DNA of 64,000 nt from CAVWSM01 sp963757805 (GTDB lineage Bacteria; Actinomycetota; Actinomycetes; Jiangellales; Jiangellaceae). The stretch covers positions 124,001 through 188,000 of the forward strand of contig CAVWSM010000023.1 in assembly GCA_963757805.1 (NCBI GenBank). Direction: 5' to 3'. The notes under the pieces were generated by a model. The model was not told where the DNA came from and did not search any database. It was given only the letters and a program-made list of their open reading frames with translations. Shown piece after piece: positions 1-7,817 of the stretch; position 1 is the first letter of the stretch, and every line of letters starts with the position of its first letter. Made by a program: the position numbers and the translations under genes.

Positions 1-327
1 GAGGACGAGCTCACGGAAGCCGCCGTACCATTCGAGGTCGGCATCTCGCGCTATCGCGAGCTCGCTCGCGGTCAGATTCTCGGCGACAGCGACGGCATGC
101 TCAAGCTGCTGGTCAGCCCGGACACCCGACGGTTGCTCGGCGTGCACGTGTTCGGCACCGACGCCACCGAGCTCGCACACATCGGGCAGACCGTCATGGG
201 GCTCGGCGGCACTGTGGACTATCTAGTCGACACGGTGTTCAACTACCCGACGCTCGCCGAGTCCTACAAGGTCGCGGCCCTCGACGTCGTGAACAAGATG
301 CGCGCCGTCGCCCAGCTGAGCGGCTGA
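1..327 (+). CDS. sthA: Soluble pyridine nucleotide transhydrogenase, C-terminal part
   Basis: The reading frame is open from base 1, so only about the last 108 residues lie in the window. They form the dimerisation domain of the class I flavin disulfide reductase fold. The stretches RELARGQILGD, LGVHVFGTDATELAHIGQ and FNYPTLAESYKVAALD match SthA (Si-specific NAD(P)+ transhydrogenase), a cytosolic FAD enzyme that passes hydride between NADPH and NAD+. Dihydrolipoamide dehydrogenase is the nearest alternative, but the TELAHIGQ and YPTLAESYKVAALD segments fit SthA better and there is no HAHPTLSE-type dihydrolipoamide dehydrogenase motif. The 5' end lies outside the window. Confidence 0.85.
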   Translation, partial: EDELTEAAVPFEVGISRYRELARGQILGDSDGMLKLLVSPDTRRLLGVHVFGTDATELAHIGQTVMGLGGTVDYLVDTVFNYPTLAESYKVAALDVVNKMRAVAQLSG

Positions 328-338
328 CTCCCCGCCGC

Positions 339-360
339 TCGGACGTTGCGCCGTGTCCGA
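339..360 (+). terminator. Small hairpin downstream of sthA
   Basis: TCGGAC (339-344) and GTCCGA (355-360) are a perfect 6-bp inverted repeat 12 nt after the sthA stop codon. There is no T-run, as is common in high-GC actinobacteria, so a terminator role is only inferred. The left arm is part of a 13-mer that recurs at 41224-41236. The remaining 361-519 region shows only the ribosome binding site GGGAGG before the next gene. Confidence 0.35.
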
Positions 361-519
361 AGGAGCGTGGGCAATCGCGCATGGTTGCTCGGACGCTACG
401 AAGTCTGCGGCTTGCTCCCCTGAGGCACTCGGGGTAGCCCCAGCCTCGATTTGGGTGGGGTCCCCAATGCCCACCACCGCCTCCCCGGACGAGTGTGAAA
501 GGGACAGCGGGAGGCATGT

Positions 520-1227
520 ATGGACGTCCAGACAATCGTCGAGTCGGCGCCGTTGATCGCGTACGTCGGGATCGTCGCGCTGGTCGCGCTGGACGCGGTC
601 GCGCCGCTGATCCCCGCAGAGATCGCCGTGCTCACGGCCAGCGCACTGTCTCTGGACGGGCACCTGGAGTGGTGGGCGATCGCGCTCGCCGCGGCCGCGG
701 GCGGCATTGTGGGTGATCAGCTCACGTACCGCATCGGTCAACGGGTGCTGCGCCGGCAGATCTCCGCGCTCCGTCGTCGGCTGTCCCGCAACCGCAAGGA
801 CTCGGGTAAGACAACGGCTGAGCCCTCTGTCGGCTTCGTCGTCGTCGGCCGGTTCGTCCCTGGTGGGCGCAGCGCCGCGGGTGCGGTTGCCGGCCACCTG
901 CGCATCCGCTGGCGGCGGTTCGCGCTCGCCTCGATGTTGGGGTCGATCGCCTGGGCCACGTCGACGGTGCTTATCGGCCGTGGCGCATCCGCCGTCGTCG
1001 ATGGGCCGATGTGGCAGCAGATCCTGGCGTCTGTGCTGGTGGGGCTCGCCCTTACGGCGCTGCTCGTCGGCGTGCGCCGCGTGATCAGGGTGCGCCGCCG
1101 GCTCAGCCCTTCGACCGTGACCGCGCCGTCTTCCTTGGCGCTGCAGACTTCTTCGGCGCGGCCGTCTTCCGTGGCGATGCGGCGGCCTTACGTGGCGCGG
1201 GAGCTTTCGTCCGCTTTTCGGCCATGA
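520..1227 (+). CDS. DedA/VTT-family membrane protein
   Basis: The 235-residue protein has the layout of the DedA (SNARE-associated/VTT) family: an N-terminal hydrophobic helix, a re-entrant P-L-I-P-A-E-I segment near residues 28-34, the glycine-rich GGIVGDQLTYRIGQ segment, then RFVPGGRSAAGAVAGHLRI around residues 110-130 and two further helices. DedA proteins are inner-membrane proteins implicated in lipid transport and membrane homeostasis; the substrate here is unknown. ATG is preceded by GGGAGG. The last 41 codons run antisense into the 3' end of topA and encode a Ser/Arg-rich tail not typical of the family. A lost stop codon cannot be excluded. Confidence 0.8.
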   Translation: MDVQTIVESAPLIAYVGIVALVALDAVAPLIPAEIAVLTASALSLDGHLEWWAIALAAAAGGIVGDQLTYRIGQRVLRRQISALRRRLSRNRKDSGKTTAEPSVGFVVVGRFVPGGRSAAGAVAGHLRIRWRRFALASMLGSIAWATSTVLIGRGASAVVDGPMWQQILASVLVGLALTALLVGVRRVIRVRRRLSPSTVTAPSSLALQTSSARPSSVAMRRPYVARELSSAFRP

Positions 1228-3808
1228 GCTCGACCGCCCGCTCGTGGGTGATCGACTCCACCGACTCCGAGCGCGGCACCGTGACATTGGTGGTGCCGTC
1301 GGTGATGTACGGGCCGAACCGGCCGTCTTTGATCACCAGCGGCTTCTTGCTCGCCGGGTCCTCGCCGAGCTCACGAAGCGGCGGGGCGGTCGTCCGGCCG
1401 CGGCCCCGCTGCTTGGGCTCGGCATAGATCGCCAGCGCCTCGTCCAGCGTGATCGTCAACAGCTGGTCCTCTGACCCGAGCGAACGTGAGTCGGTGCCCT
1501 TCTTCAGGTACGGGCCGTAGCGACCATTCTGCGCGGTGATCTCCTCGCCGTCGGACGGGTCGACACCGACGACGCGCGGCAGGGTCAGGAGCTCGAGCGC
1601 CTGCTCGAGCGTCACGGAGTCGACGGACATCGACTTGAACAACGACGCCGTGCGCGGCTTGGCCTTCGCCGGTGCGTCCTCCGGCAGGACTTCGGTGACG
1701 TACGGACCGTAGCGGCCGTCCTTCGCGACGATGGTCAACCCGGTCGAGGGGTCGACTCCGAGCTCGCGGTCTCCGTTACCGCGCGCGATGAGCTCGCGCG
1801 CGACATCGGGCGTCATCTCGTCGGGCGGCAGGTCCTCGGGTACGGGACCGCGGTTGCCCTCGGCGTCCTCGACATACGGACCGTAGCGGCCGACACGGAC
1901 GACAAACCCGTCGCCGATCGGCACCGACGAAACCTCGCGCGCGTCGATCTCGCCAAGACCGTCGACGAGCGGCTTGAGGCCAACGAGGCCGTCTGCGCCG
2001 GTCCAGAACCGGTTGAGCATCGCGACGCGGTCAAGGTCGCCGGCCGCGACCATGTCGAGGCGGTCCTCCATCAGTGCGGTGAACCCATAGTCGATGAAGC
2101 GCGTGAAGTGGCGCTCGAGCAGCTGCACTACGGCGAACGCTAGCCACGTGGGGACGAGTGCGCTGCCACGCTTGAACGCATATCCACGGTCGAGGATCGT
2201 GCGGATAATCGACGCGTAGGTCGACGGCCGGCCGATCCCGCGCTCATCGAGCTCACTCACGAGTGTCGCCTCGGTGTAGCGCGCCGGCGGCTTGGTGCTG
2301 TGGCCCGCCGCGTCGATCGCAACCGCCGTGACGTGCTGGCCCTCCTCGAGCGCCGGGAGCCGGCGTTCCTTGTCGTCGAGCTCGGCCTCCGGGTCGTCGG
2401 TTCCTTCGACGTACGCCTTGAGGAAGCCGAAGAAGTCGATGGTGCGACCGGAGGCGGCGAACTCGACCGTGCTCGGCTGCGCCTCGCCTGATGAGCCGTC
2501 GCCCGTGCTTGATTCAATGCGCACCGAGACCGTACGTCCGGTGGCGTCGCGCATCTGTGACGCGACGGTGCGCATCCAGATGAGCTCGTAGAGCCGGTAG
2601 TCGTCGCCGTGGAGACCCGTCTGCCCAGGGGTACGGAACGAGTCACCGGCAGGGCGGATGGCTTCGTGCGCCTCTTGAGCGTTCTTCACCTTGGAGGCGT
2701 AGGTACGCGGCTGGTCGGGCATGTACTCCGCGCCGTAGAGCTCGGCCACCTGTGCACGGGCGGCCGCGATCGCTGTGCCCGACAGCGTCGTGGAGTCGGT
2801 GCGCATATAGGTGATGAAGCCGTTTTCGTACAACCGTTGCGCCACCTGCATCGTGCGCGAGGCGCCAAAACCGAGCTTGCGCCCGGCCTCCTGCTGCATC
2901 GTGGTCGTGCGGAACGGTGCGTACGGGCTGCGACGGTAGGGCTTGGACTCGACCGAGCGGACCTCGAAAGGCTGGCCCGTCAGCGACTCCGCGAGCGCGC
3001 GGGCGCCGCCTTCGTCCAGGCGTACGACGTCGCGGTTCTTCAGCTGACCATCGCTGCCGAAGTCACGGCCGGAGGCGACCCGCTGGCCACCGACGGTGGC
3101 GAGCCGCGCGTTGAACGTGGATGGCTGGTCGGCGGATCGCTCGGTGTCGAGCGTGGCCTCCAGGTCCCAGTAGTCCGCGGAGCGGAACGCCATGCGCTCC
3201 CGCTCGCGGTCGACGACGAGCCGAGTGGCGACAGACTGCACGCGGCCCGCGGAGAGTCCCTGCGTGACCTTGCGCCACAGAACCGGTGACACCTCGTAGC
3301 CGTACAGCCGGTCGAGGATGCGTCGAGCCTCCTGCGCGTCGACCAAGGGCTTGTCGATGTCGCGGGGCGACTCGACGGCTCGGCGGATCGCGTCACGCGT
3401 GATCTCGTGGAAGACCATGCGCTTGACGGGCACCTTGGGCTTTAGCTCTTGCTCGAGATGCCAGGCGATCGCCTCGCCCTCCCGGTCCTCATCGGTGGCG
3501 AGGAGGAGCTCGTCGGCGTCCTTGAGGAGATCTTTGAGCTTTCGCACCTGCGGCTTGCTGCGCGCCGGGACCACGTACAACGGGTCGAAGCCCTTGTCGA
3601 CGTCGACGCCGACCGGCGCCCCGTACCTGTCGCGCTTGGCCTCGGGGACTTCGGTCTTCTTGCTCGGCAGATCGCGGATGTGCCCGACCGAGGACTCCAC
3701 GACGTAGCCCTTGCCGAGGTAGCCGGCAATCGTCTTCGCCTTGGCGGGCGACTCGACGATGACCAAGCGGCTCGGCTCGGCTTCGGCGGTTTTCCTTTTG
3801 GGGGGCAC
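1103..3808 (-). CDS. topA: DNA topoisomerase I
   Basis: This is a type IA topoisomerase that relaxes negative supercoils. The Toprim domain starts at LVIVESPAKAKTI and carries DEDREGE. The active-site tyrosine lies in GFITYMRTDST (residue 334 from this start). The C-terminal half carries four GR(Y/F)GPY repeats of the actinobacterial Toprim-associated domain, followed by a Lys/Ala/Arg-rich tail typical of actinobacterial TopA. I start at GTG 3808, preceded by a purine-rich AGAGAGAG; an in-frame GTG at 3826 lacks a ribosome binding site. About 901 residues, a normal length. The 3' end overlaps the DedA gene by 125 bp. Confidence 0.95.
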   Translation of the reverse strand: MPPKRKTAEAEPSRLVIVESPAKAKTIAGYLGKGYVVESSVGHIRDLPSKKTEVPEAKRDRYGAPVGVDVDKGFDPLYVVPARSKPQVRKLKDLLKDADELLLATDEDREGEAIAWHLEQELKPKVPVKRMVFHEITRDAIRRAVESPRDIDKPLVDAQEARRILDRLYGYEVSPVLWRKVTQGLSAGRVQSVATRLVVDRERERMAFRSADYWDLEATLDTERSADQPSTFNARLATVGGQRVASGRDFGSDGQLKNRDVVRLDEGGARALAESLTGQPFEVRSVESKPYRRSPYAPFRTTTMQQEAGRKLGFGASRTMQVAQRLYENGFITYMRTDSTTLSGTAIAAARAQVAELYGAEYMPDQPRTYASKVKNAQEAHEAIRPAGDSFRTPGQTGLHGDDYRLYELIWMRTVASQMRDATGRTVSVRIESSTGDGSSGEAQPSTVEFAASGRTIDFFGFLKAYVEGTDDPEAELDDKERRLPALEEGQHVTAVAIDAAGHSTKPPARYTEATLVSELDERGIGRPSTYASIIRTILDRGYAFKRGSALVPTWLAFAVVQLLERHFTRFIDYGFTALMEDRLDMVAAGDLDRVAMLNRFWTGADGLVGLKPLVDGLGEIDAREVSSVPIGDGFVVRVGRYGPYVEDAEGNRGPVPEDLPPDEMTPDVARELIARGNGDRELGVDPSTGLTIVAKDGRYGPYVTEVLPEDAPAKAKPRTASLFKSMSVDSVTLEQALELLTLPRVVGVDPSDGEEITAQNGRYGPYLKKGTDSRSLGSEDQLLTITLDEALAIYAEPKQRGRGRTTAPPLRELGEDPASKKPLVIKDGRFGPYITDGTTNVTVPRSESVESITHERAVELMAEKRTKAPAPRKAAASPRKTAAPKKSAAPRKTARSRSKG

Positions 3809-3956
3809 GCGGCTCTCTCTTCTCACAGGACAGTCGAGCGGGAGTCTTGATCATGCAGGACCTCGGCGTCCAGTCCGACCGCTCCCGGGGGGAACGGTAA
3901 CCGGTCCCGCCCAACACCCCGCCAACGCGGGTGAACCTCTCGTGCTTCCCGTACGA

Positions 3957-4002
3957 GTGTGACGCAGGCCACAGTCGTGCCCTACCGTGGCCCGCGTCAC
4001 AC
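3957..4002. terminator. Long inverted repeat just 3' of the exporter gene
   Basis: GTGTGACGC-A-GGCCAC (3957-3972) pairs with GTGGCC-C-GCGTCACAC (3987-4002): a 15-bp stem interrupted by one A/C mismatch, with a 14-nt loop. It begins two bases after the stop codon of the MFS gene on the minus strand, so a factor-independent terminator is the simplest reading. It also lies upstream of topA, so a protein-binding role is possible. The rest of 3809-3956 shows nothing I can assign. Confidence 0.6.
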
Positions 4003-4004
4003 CG

Positions 4005-5453
4005 TCAGGCCAGATCCAACGCGGGCTCCAGATCCTGCTCCTGCTCCTGCGGCTGGGTGATCTCGTCGCGGCGGATCAGGACGATGGCCGCCAGGATGCC
4101 GAGTGCCGCGATGACGACTCCGACTTGGAAGGCGGACTGGAAGCCGTCGACGAGTGCGGATGGCAGAGCCGAGCCGGATGTCAGGGCGTTCTCGGTCTGC
4201 GACGTGGCAATCGTGGACAGCGCCGCGATCCCCAACGCGCCGCCGATCTGCTGCGACGTGTTGATCAAACCTGAGGCGAGCCCCGCCTCGGCCGGTTGCA
4301 CCCCAGCCAGGGCGGCGATGGAGATCGGCACAAACGAGAATCCCAGGCCGACGCCGACCAGGAGGAATCCCGGCAGGAGGTCGGCGACATACGAACCATC
4401 GACGGACACCTGCGTGAAGAGGATGAGACCGGCGGTCAACATCGTCATGCCAATGATGAGGACCGGCTTGACTCCGACCCGGGTGACGAGCTGCGCGGCC
4501 ACCGCCGACCAGACGATCGCGGATCCCGCGACCGCGAGGTAGCCGACGCCGGTCTTCATCGGGGAAAATCCCAGCACCTGCTGCATGTAGAGCGTGAGCA
4601 TCAGGAACATCGAGAAAGTCGCCGTCCCCAGGATCAAGCCGGCCACGTTGGCGCCCGCAACAGTCCGCGTGCGCAGCAGGCCGAAGCGCATCAGCGGCTC
4701 GGGGTGGCGAAGCTCCCAGGCGACGAAACCAACGAGGAGAACGCCCGCCACGCCGAACAAGGCCAGCGTTGTCGCGTCGCTCCAGCCCTCCCGGCCGCCC
4801 TGAGTGATTGCGTAGACGAGCACGGACAAACCGCTCGTCACCAGGGCTGCTCCGGGAAGGTCGAACCGCTTGACCCGGGCATCACGACTCTCGGACAACA
4901 GGAACGGCGACAGCACAAACGCGGCCACACCGACCGGAACGTTGACGAAGAAGATCCACTCCCAGCTGAGGGCGTCAGTGAGGATGCCACCCAGCAGCAC
5001 GCCGGCTGCTGCGCCGAAGCCGCCGACGGCTCCCCAGACACCCAACGCGATGTTGCGCTCGCGTCCTTCGGGGAAGGTCGTCGACAAGATGGAGAGCGCG
5101 GCCGGGGTGATGATCGCCGCGCCGAGCCCCTGAATCGTTCGCGCCCCGATCAACGACGTGTCCGACCAGGCCAACCCGGCGAGAAGCGAGCCGAGTGTGA
5201 AGACGACGACGCCGGCGAGGAAGATGCGCCGTCGTCCGAGAAGGTCTGCGGACCGGCCGCCGAGCAGGAGGAAGCCTCCGAAGACAAGCGCGTAGGCGCT
5301 GATGACCCACTGCAGGTTCTCCTGCGAGAACCCCAGGTCAACCTGGATCGACGGCAGCGCGACGTTCACGATTGCTATGTCCAAGACGACCATGAACTGG
5401 ACGACGCTCAGGAGCGCCAAGGCCAGCCACTTGCGTCGAGCGGATTCGATCAT
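4005..5453 (-). CDS. MFS transporter, DHA2 (EmrB/QacA) drug:H+ antiporter family
   Basis: A 482-residue polytopic membrane protein with the 14-helix DHA2 pattern. The first helix carries LDIAIVNVALPSIQ (the family D1 motif), followed by loop motif GGRSADLLGRRRIF and motif C GAVGGFGAAAGVLLGG. Members export cationic drugs and lipophilic toxicants using the proton gradient; the substrate cannot be read from sequence. The gene is divergent from an HxlR-type repressor gene 113 bp away, a classic exporter/regulator pair. The shared promoter region carries repeated ACTTGC/GCAAGT half-sites. GAAAGGAAA precedes the ATG. Confidence 0.9.
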   Translation of the reverse strand: MIESARRKWLALALLSVVQFMVVLDIAIVNVALPSIQVDLGFSQENLQWVISAYALVFGGFLLLGGRSADLLGRRRIFLAGVVVFTLGSLLAGLAWSDTSLIGARTIQGLGAAIITPAALSILSTTFPEGRERNIALGVWGAVGGFGAAAGVLLGGILTDALSWEWIFFVNVPVGVAAFVLSPFLLSESRDARVKRFDLPGAALVTSGLSVLVYAITQGGREGWSDATTLALFGVAGVLLVGFVAWELRHPEPLMRFGLLRTRTVAGANVAGLILGTATFSMFLMLTLYMQQVLGFSPMKTGVGYLAVAGSAIVWSAVAAQLVTRVGVKPVLIIGMTMLTAGLILFTQVSVDGSYVADLLPGFLLVGVGLGFSFVPISIAALAGVQPAEAGLASGLINTSQQIGGALGIAALSTIATSQTENALTSGSALPSALVDGFQSAFQVGVVIAALGILAAIVLIRRDEITQPQEQEQDLEPALDLA

Positions 5454-5471
5454 GACGACTGGTTTCCTTTC

Positions 5472-5545
5472 ACTTGCGCAGGTATGACTTGCAAACTAGT
5501 AGCACCCACTTGTGATGTGCAAGGGAATTCTTCACGAGCGCAAGT
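5472..5545. promoter_or_regulatory. Divergent promoter with ACTTGC/GCAAGT operator half-sites
   Basis: Between the exporter and hxlR-type genes there are ACTTGC at 5472-5477 and 5487-5492 (15 bp apart), ACTTGT at 5508-5513 facing GCAAG at 5519-5523, and GCGCAAGT at 5538-5545. The outermost copies form a perfect 8-bp inverted pair, ACTTGCGC (5472-5479) with GCGCAAGT (5538-5545). This arrangement suits a dimeric winged-helix repressor controlling both genes. A -10 box TAGACT (5554-5559) serves the regulator. Operator function is inferred from position and repetition. Confidence 0.65.
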
Positions 5546-5566
5546 AATGGGGCTAGACTGAGGGGC

Positions 5567-6193
5567 GTGTCCAGCCGCTACGACCAGTACTGTCCGGTTT
5601 CGCACGCGCTGACCCTTGTGGGCGAGCGCTGGGCGCCGCTCGTCGTGCTCGAGCTGATGCGCGGGCCGAAGCGGTACACCGATCTCGTCGAGAGCCTGTC
5701 CGGCATCGGGACCAACATCCTGGCCGCTCGGCTTCGCGACCTTGAGGCGTCGGGCATCGTCGTCCGCCGGCAGCTCCCGCCGCCGGCAGCGTCCCGGGTC
5801 TACGAGCTCACCGAATATGGCCGGGCCCTCAAGCCCGTCCTCCGCGAGCTGGCCGTGTGGGGGGCGCGATCACTCGGTCCCCCCGACGACGTCGAGCTCT
5901 TTGCTGGCTGGCTGACCAACATGCTCGACACAGTGCTGTCCACCATCGCTCCCACTGGCCGATTCGAGTTTCGCGTGGGTGACGAGGTGGCCTCCCTCGT
6001 CGACGGCGAGGTTGCTCCCGGATCCATCGAGCAGCCTGATGTCGTGGTCGAGGGAGACCCAGTGGCGGTCTACCACTTGTTCGTCGACGGACAAGACGAC
6101 GGCGTCACGATCACGGGCAACCGCGAGCTGCTCGAGCGAGTTCTGGACGCCACTCCAGAACCGGTCGAGATGCCAGCACTTGCTTCGTCCTAG
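5567..6193 (+). CDS. HxlR-family transcriptional regulator with C-terminal SCP2-like domain
   Basis: Residues 1-100 are an HxlR winged helix: CPVSHALTLVGERWAPLVVLELMRGPKRYTDL is followed by the recognition-helix region IGTNILAARLRDLEASGIVVRRQLPPP. The remaining 100 residues resemble the SCP2 sterol-binding-like domain often fused to HxlR regulators in actinobacteria and may bind a hydrophobic ligand. It probably represses the divergent DHA2 exporter. GTG 5567 sits 7 nt after a TAGACT -10 box with no ribosome binding site, indicating a leaderless mRNA. Its 3' end faces the methyltransferase gene 12 bp away. Confidence 0.85.
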   Translation: MSSRYDQYCPVSHALTLVGERWAPLVVLELMRGPKRYTDLVESLSGIGTNILAARLRDLEASGIVVRRQLPPPAASRVYELTEYGRALKPVLRELAVWGARSLGPPDDVELFAGWLTNMLDTVLSTIAPTGRFEFRVGDEVASLVDGEVAPGSIEQPDVVVEGDPVAVYHLFVDGQDDGVTITGNRELLERVLDATPEPVEMPALASS

Positions 6194-6205
6194 CCTCCGC
6201 GATCG

Positions 6206-7687
6206 TCAGAGCAGCAGGTAGCCGTCGCGGACCAGCTCGCGCACGGCGCCGCTCATCTCGTCGGTGAGCTCGGCTACGTCTTCGTCAAGGATCTCGGCGA
6301 GCGCGTGGACGATCTGGCGGACGGTGAGCGAGCCGTCGGCGACGCCGACGAGCGCGGCTTCCGCGGTGCCGACTTCGCGGGCACGGCCGAGCCCGTACGA
6401 CTGACGGAGCACGACGTGCGAGGGATCCTCCGCCCCAGGTGCCCCGATCTGCTCCTGGCTCACGCCATCGGCGAGCCGAGGTCGGGCAGCGAGGATCCCC
6501 GCGTCATCCAGCCCGCGAAGCGTGGCAGCTGCGTTGAAGTGTCCAGCGATTGTGTCGCCCAGCGGCATATGCACGGCGTGCGGCCAGTCCTCCACCACGA
6601 CCTGCCGTGCGCTGGCGTCCGCGCGGCGCAGTGCGACCCAGCCGAAGCCGATGGCCTCGACATCGTGGTCTTCGAACCAGCCGAGCCACGCGTCGTACGC
6701 GGCCCGGTAGCCCGGCGTCGCAACGTCCCCCGAGTCGCGCAGCCACAGCTCGACGTACTCGGCTGGATCCTGAGTCTCTCGTTGGATCAGCCAGGCATCG
6801 CATCCGGTGCCCGCCACCCAGGAGGCCGCCCGTTCGCGCCAGTCCTGTCCTCGCCGGTGCACCCAGTTGACCAGAGCCTGCAAGAGGCCGCCGGCGCTCA
6901 ATCGTGACGCGCCGTCCACGACGACGCGCCGTGAGATCTCGTCACCTGGCAACCCGGAGTCGCGGTACACGTGCTGCTTCCCCGGACTGACAACGAATGG
7001 CGGGTTGGACACGATCAGGTCGAACTGCTCGTTCACAACCGGGTCATAGAGGTTGCCGTGGCGGAGGTCGACAGCGATGCCGTTGAGATCCGCGGTGATC
7101 CGGGCGAACGCCAGAGCCCGCTCGCTGAGATCGGTGGCGACGATGTTCTCGACGTGTCGGGACAGGTGGAGCACCTCGACTCCGCATCCGGTGCCCAGGT
7201 CGAGCGCCCGCCCGATCGGTCGGCAGATGGTCAGCTGCGCAAGCGTGGTGGCGGCGGCGTTGACACCGAGCACGTGGTCCTCGGGCACCGGCGCGAGACG
7301 CCCGTCGAGGCCAGGCGTGAGGTCGGCTGCGACCCACCAGTCGCCGGTGTCGTCGGCGTACGGTCGAAGATCGGCCGTTGCGCGGACGGAGTCGCCGTCG
7401 ACGTCAAAGAAGCCTGCCGCGCGAAGCGGCGTCACCAATCCTGGCAAGGCGCGCTCAGCCTCCCTGCTCGAGAGGGTCGCCTGCAGCGGGAAGAGCCGCG
7501 TCAACGTCTCGAGCGGCGACCCACCCGCGGTGGCACGCAGCCCGGACGTGGTCTCGTTGCGGTGCAGCGCCGCGCTGGCCAGCGGGCCGAGGCAGTCGCG
7601 GACACCGTCGACTGTGTAGCCAATCTCGGTGAACCGCTCGCGCAATGCGTCGGCGTGCTCACGGCCGAGTGCGGGGAGCCGGCTCAT
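6206..7687 (-). CDS. Class I SAM-dependent methyltransferase with HemK-like core
   Basis: The 493-residue protein has an N-terminal domain of about 150 residues, then a Rossmann methyltransferase core. SAM motif I is ALDLGTGCGVEVLHL, an acidic loop is ATDLSERAL, and motif IV is NPPF (DLIVSNPPFVVSPG), typical of N-directed methyltransferases such as PrmC/HemK or RsmC. About 200 further residues follow. This long architecture recurs as a conserved actinobacterial protein next to hppA. The substrate is unknown; an rRNA or protein glutamine target is the reasonable guess from NPPF. Confidence 0.8.
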   Translation of the reverse strand: MSRLPALGREHADALRERFTEIGYTVDGVRDCLGPLASAALHRNETTSGLRATAGGSPLETLTRLFPLQATLSSREAERALPGLVTPLRAAGFFDVDGDSVRATADLRPYADDTGDWWVAADLTPGLDGRLAPVPEDHVLGVNAAATTLAQLTICRPIGRALDLGTGCGVEVLHLSRHVENIVATDLSERALAFARITADLNGIAVDLRHGNLYDPVVNEQFDLIVSNPPFVVSPGKQHVYRDSGLPGDEISRRVVVDGASRLSAGGLLQALVNWVHRRGQDWRERAASWVAGTGCDAWLIQRETQDPAEYVELWLRDSGDVATPGYRAAYDAWLGWFEDHDVEAIGFGWVALRRADASARQVVVEDWPHAVHMPLGDTIAGHFNAAATLRGLDDAGILAARPRLADGVSQEQIGAPGAEDPSHVVLRQSYGLGRAREVGTAEAALVGVADGSLTVRQIVHALAEILDEDVAELTDEMSGAVRELVRDGYLLL

Positions 7688-7715
7688 GAGACCGAGCCTG
7701 CTGAGGCCGTCAAAC

Positions 7716-7794
7716 GATCACGGTGCCGAGGCTTGTTGGGGCGTGCAAGGCCCATGAGCCCTGCACGCCCCCCGACGGCCTCGGCACCGTGATC
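7716..7794. terminator. 79-nt extended hairpin between hppA and the methyltransferase
   Basis: GATCACGGTGCCGAGGC (7716-7732) is a perfect 17-bp inverted repeat of 7778-7794. Inside it, after a small internal loop, GGGGCGTGCA (7738-7747) pairs with TGCACGCCCC (7762-7771). The structure starts 24 nt after the hppA stop codon on the minus strand and most simply terminates hppA. It is longer than typical terminators and has no T-tract. Its right end CGTGATCATT recurs in the hairpin at 49781-49902. Confidence 0.7.
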
Positions 7795-7817
7795 ATTTGG
7801 GCCGACTGGCGGAGCGG

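Noticed and set aside
3957..4002. GTG(N6)GNCAC Crp-like motifs in the inverted repeat upstream of topA
   Set aside because: Seven fixed bases are expected several times by chance in 64 kb, and the long hairpin is better explained as a terminator of the exporter gene.
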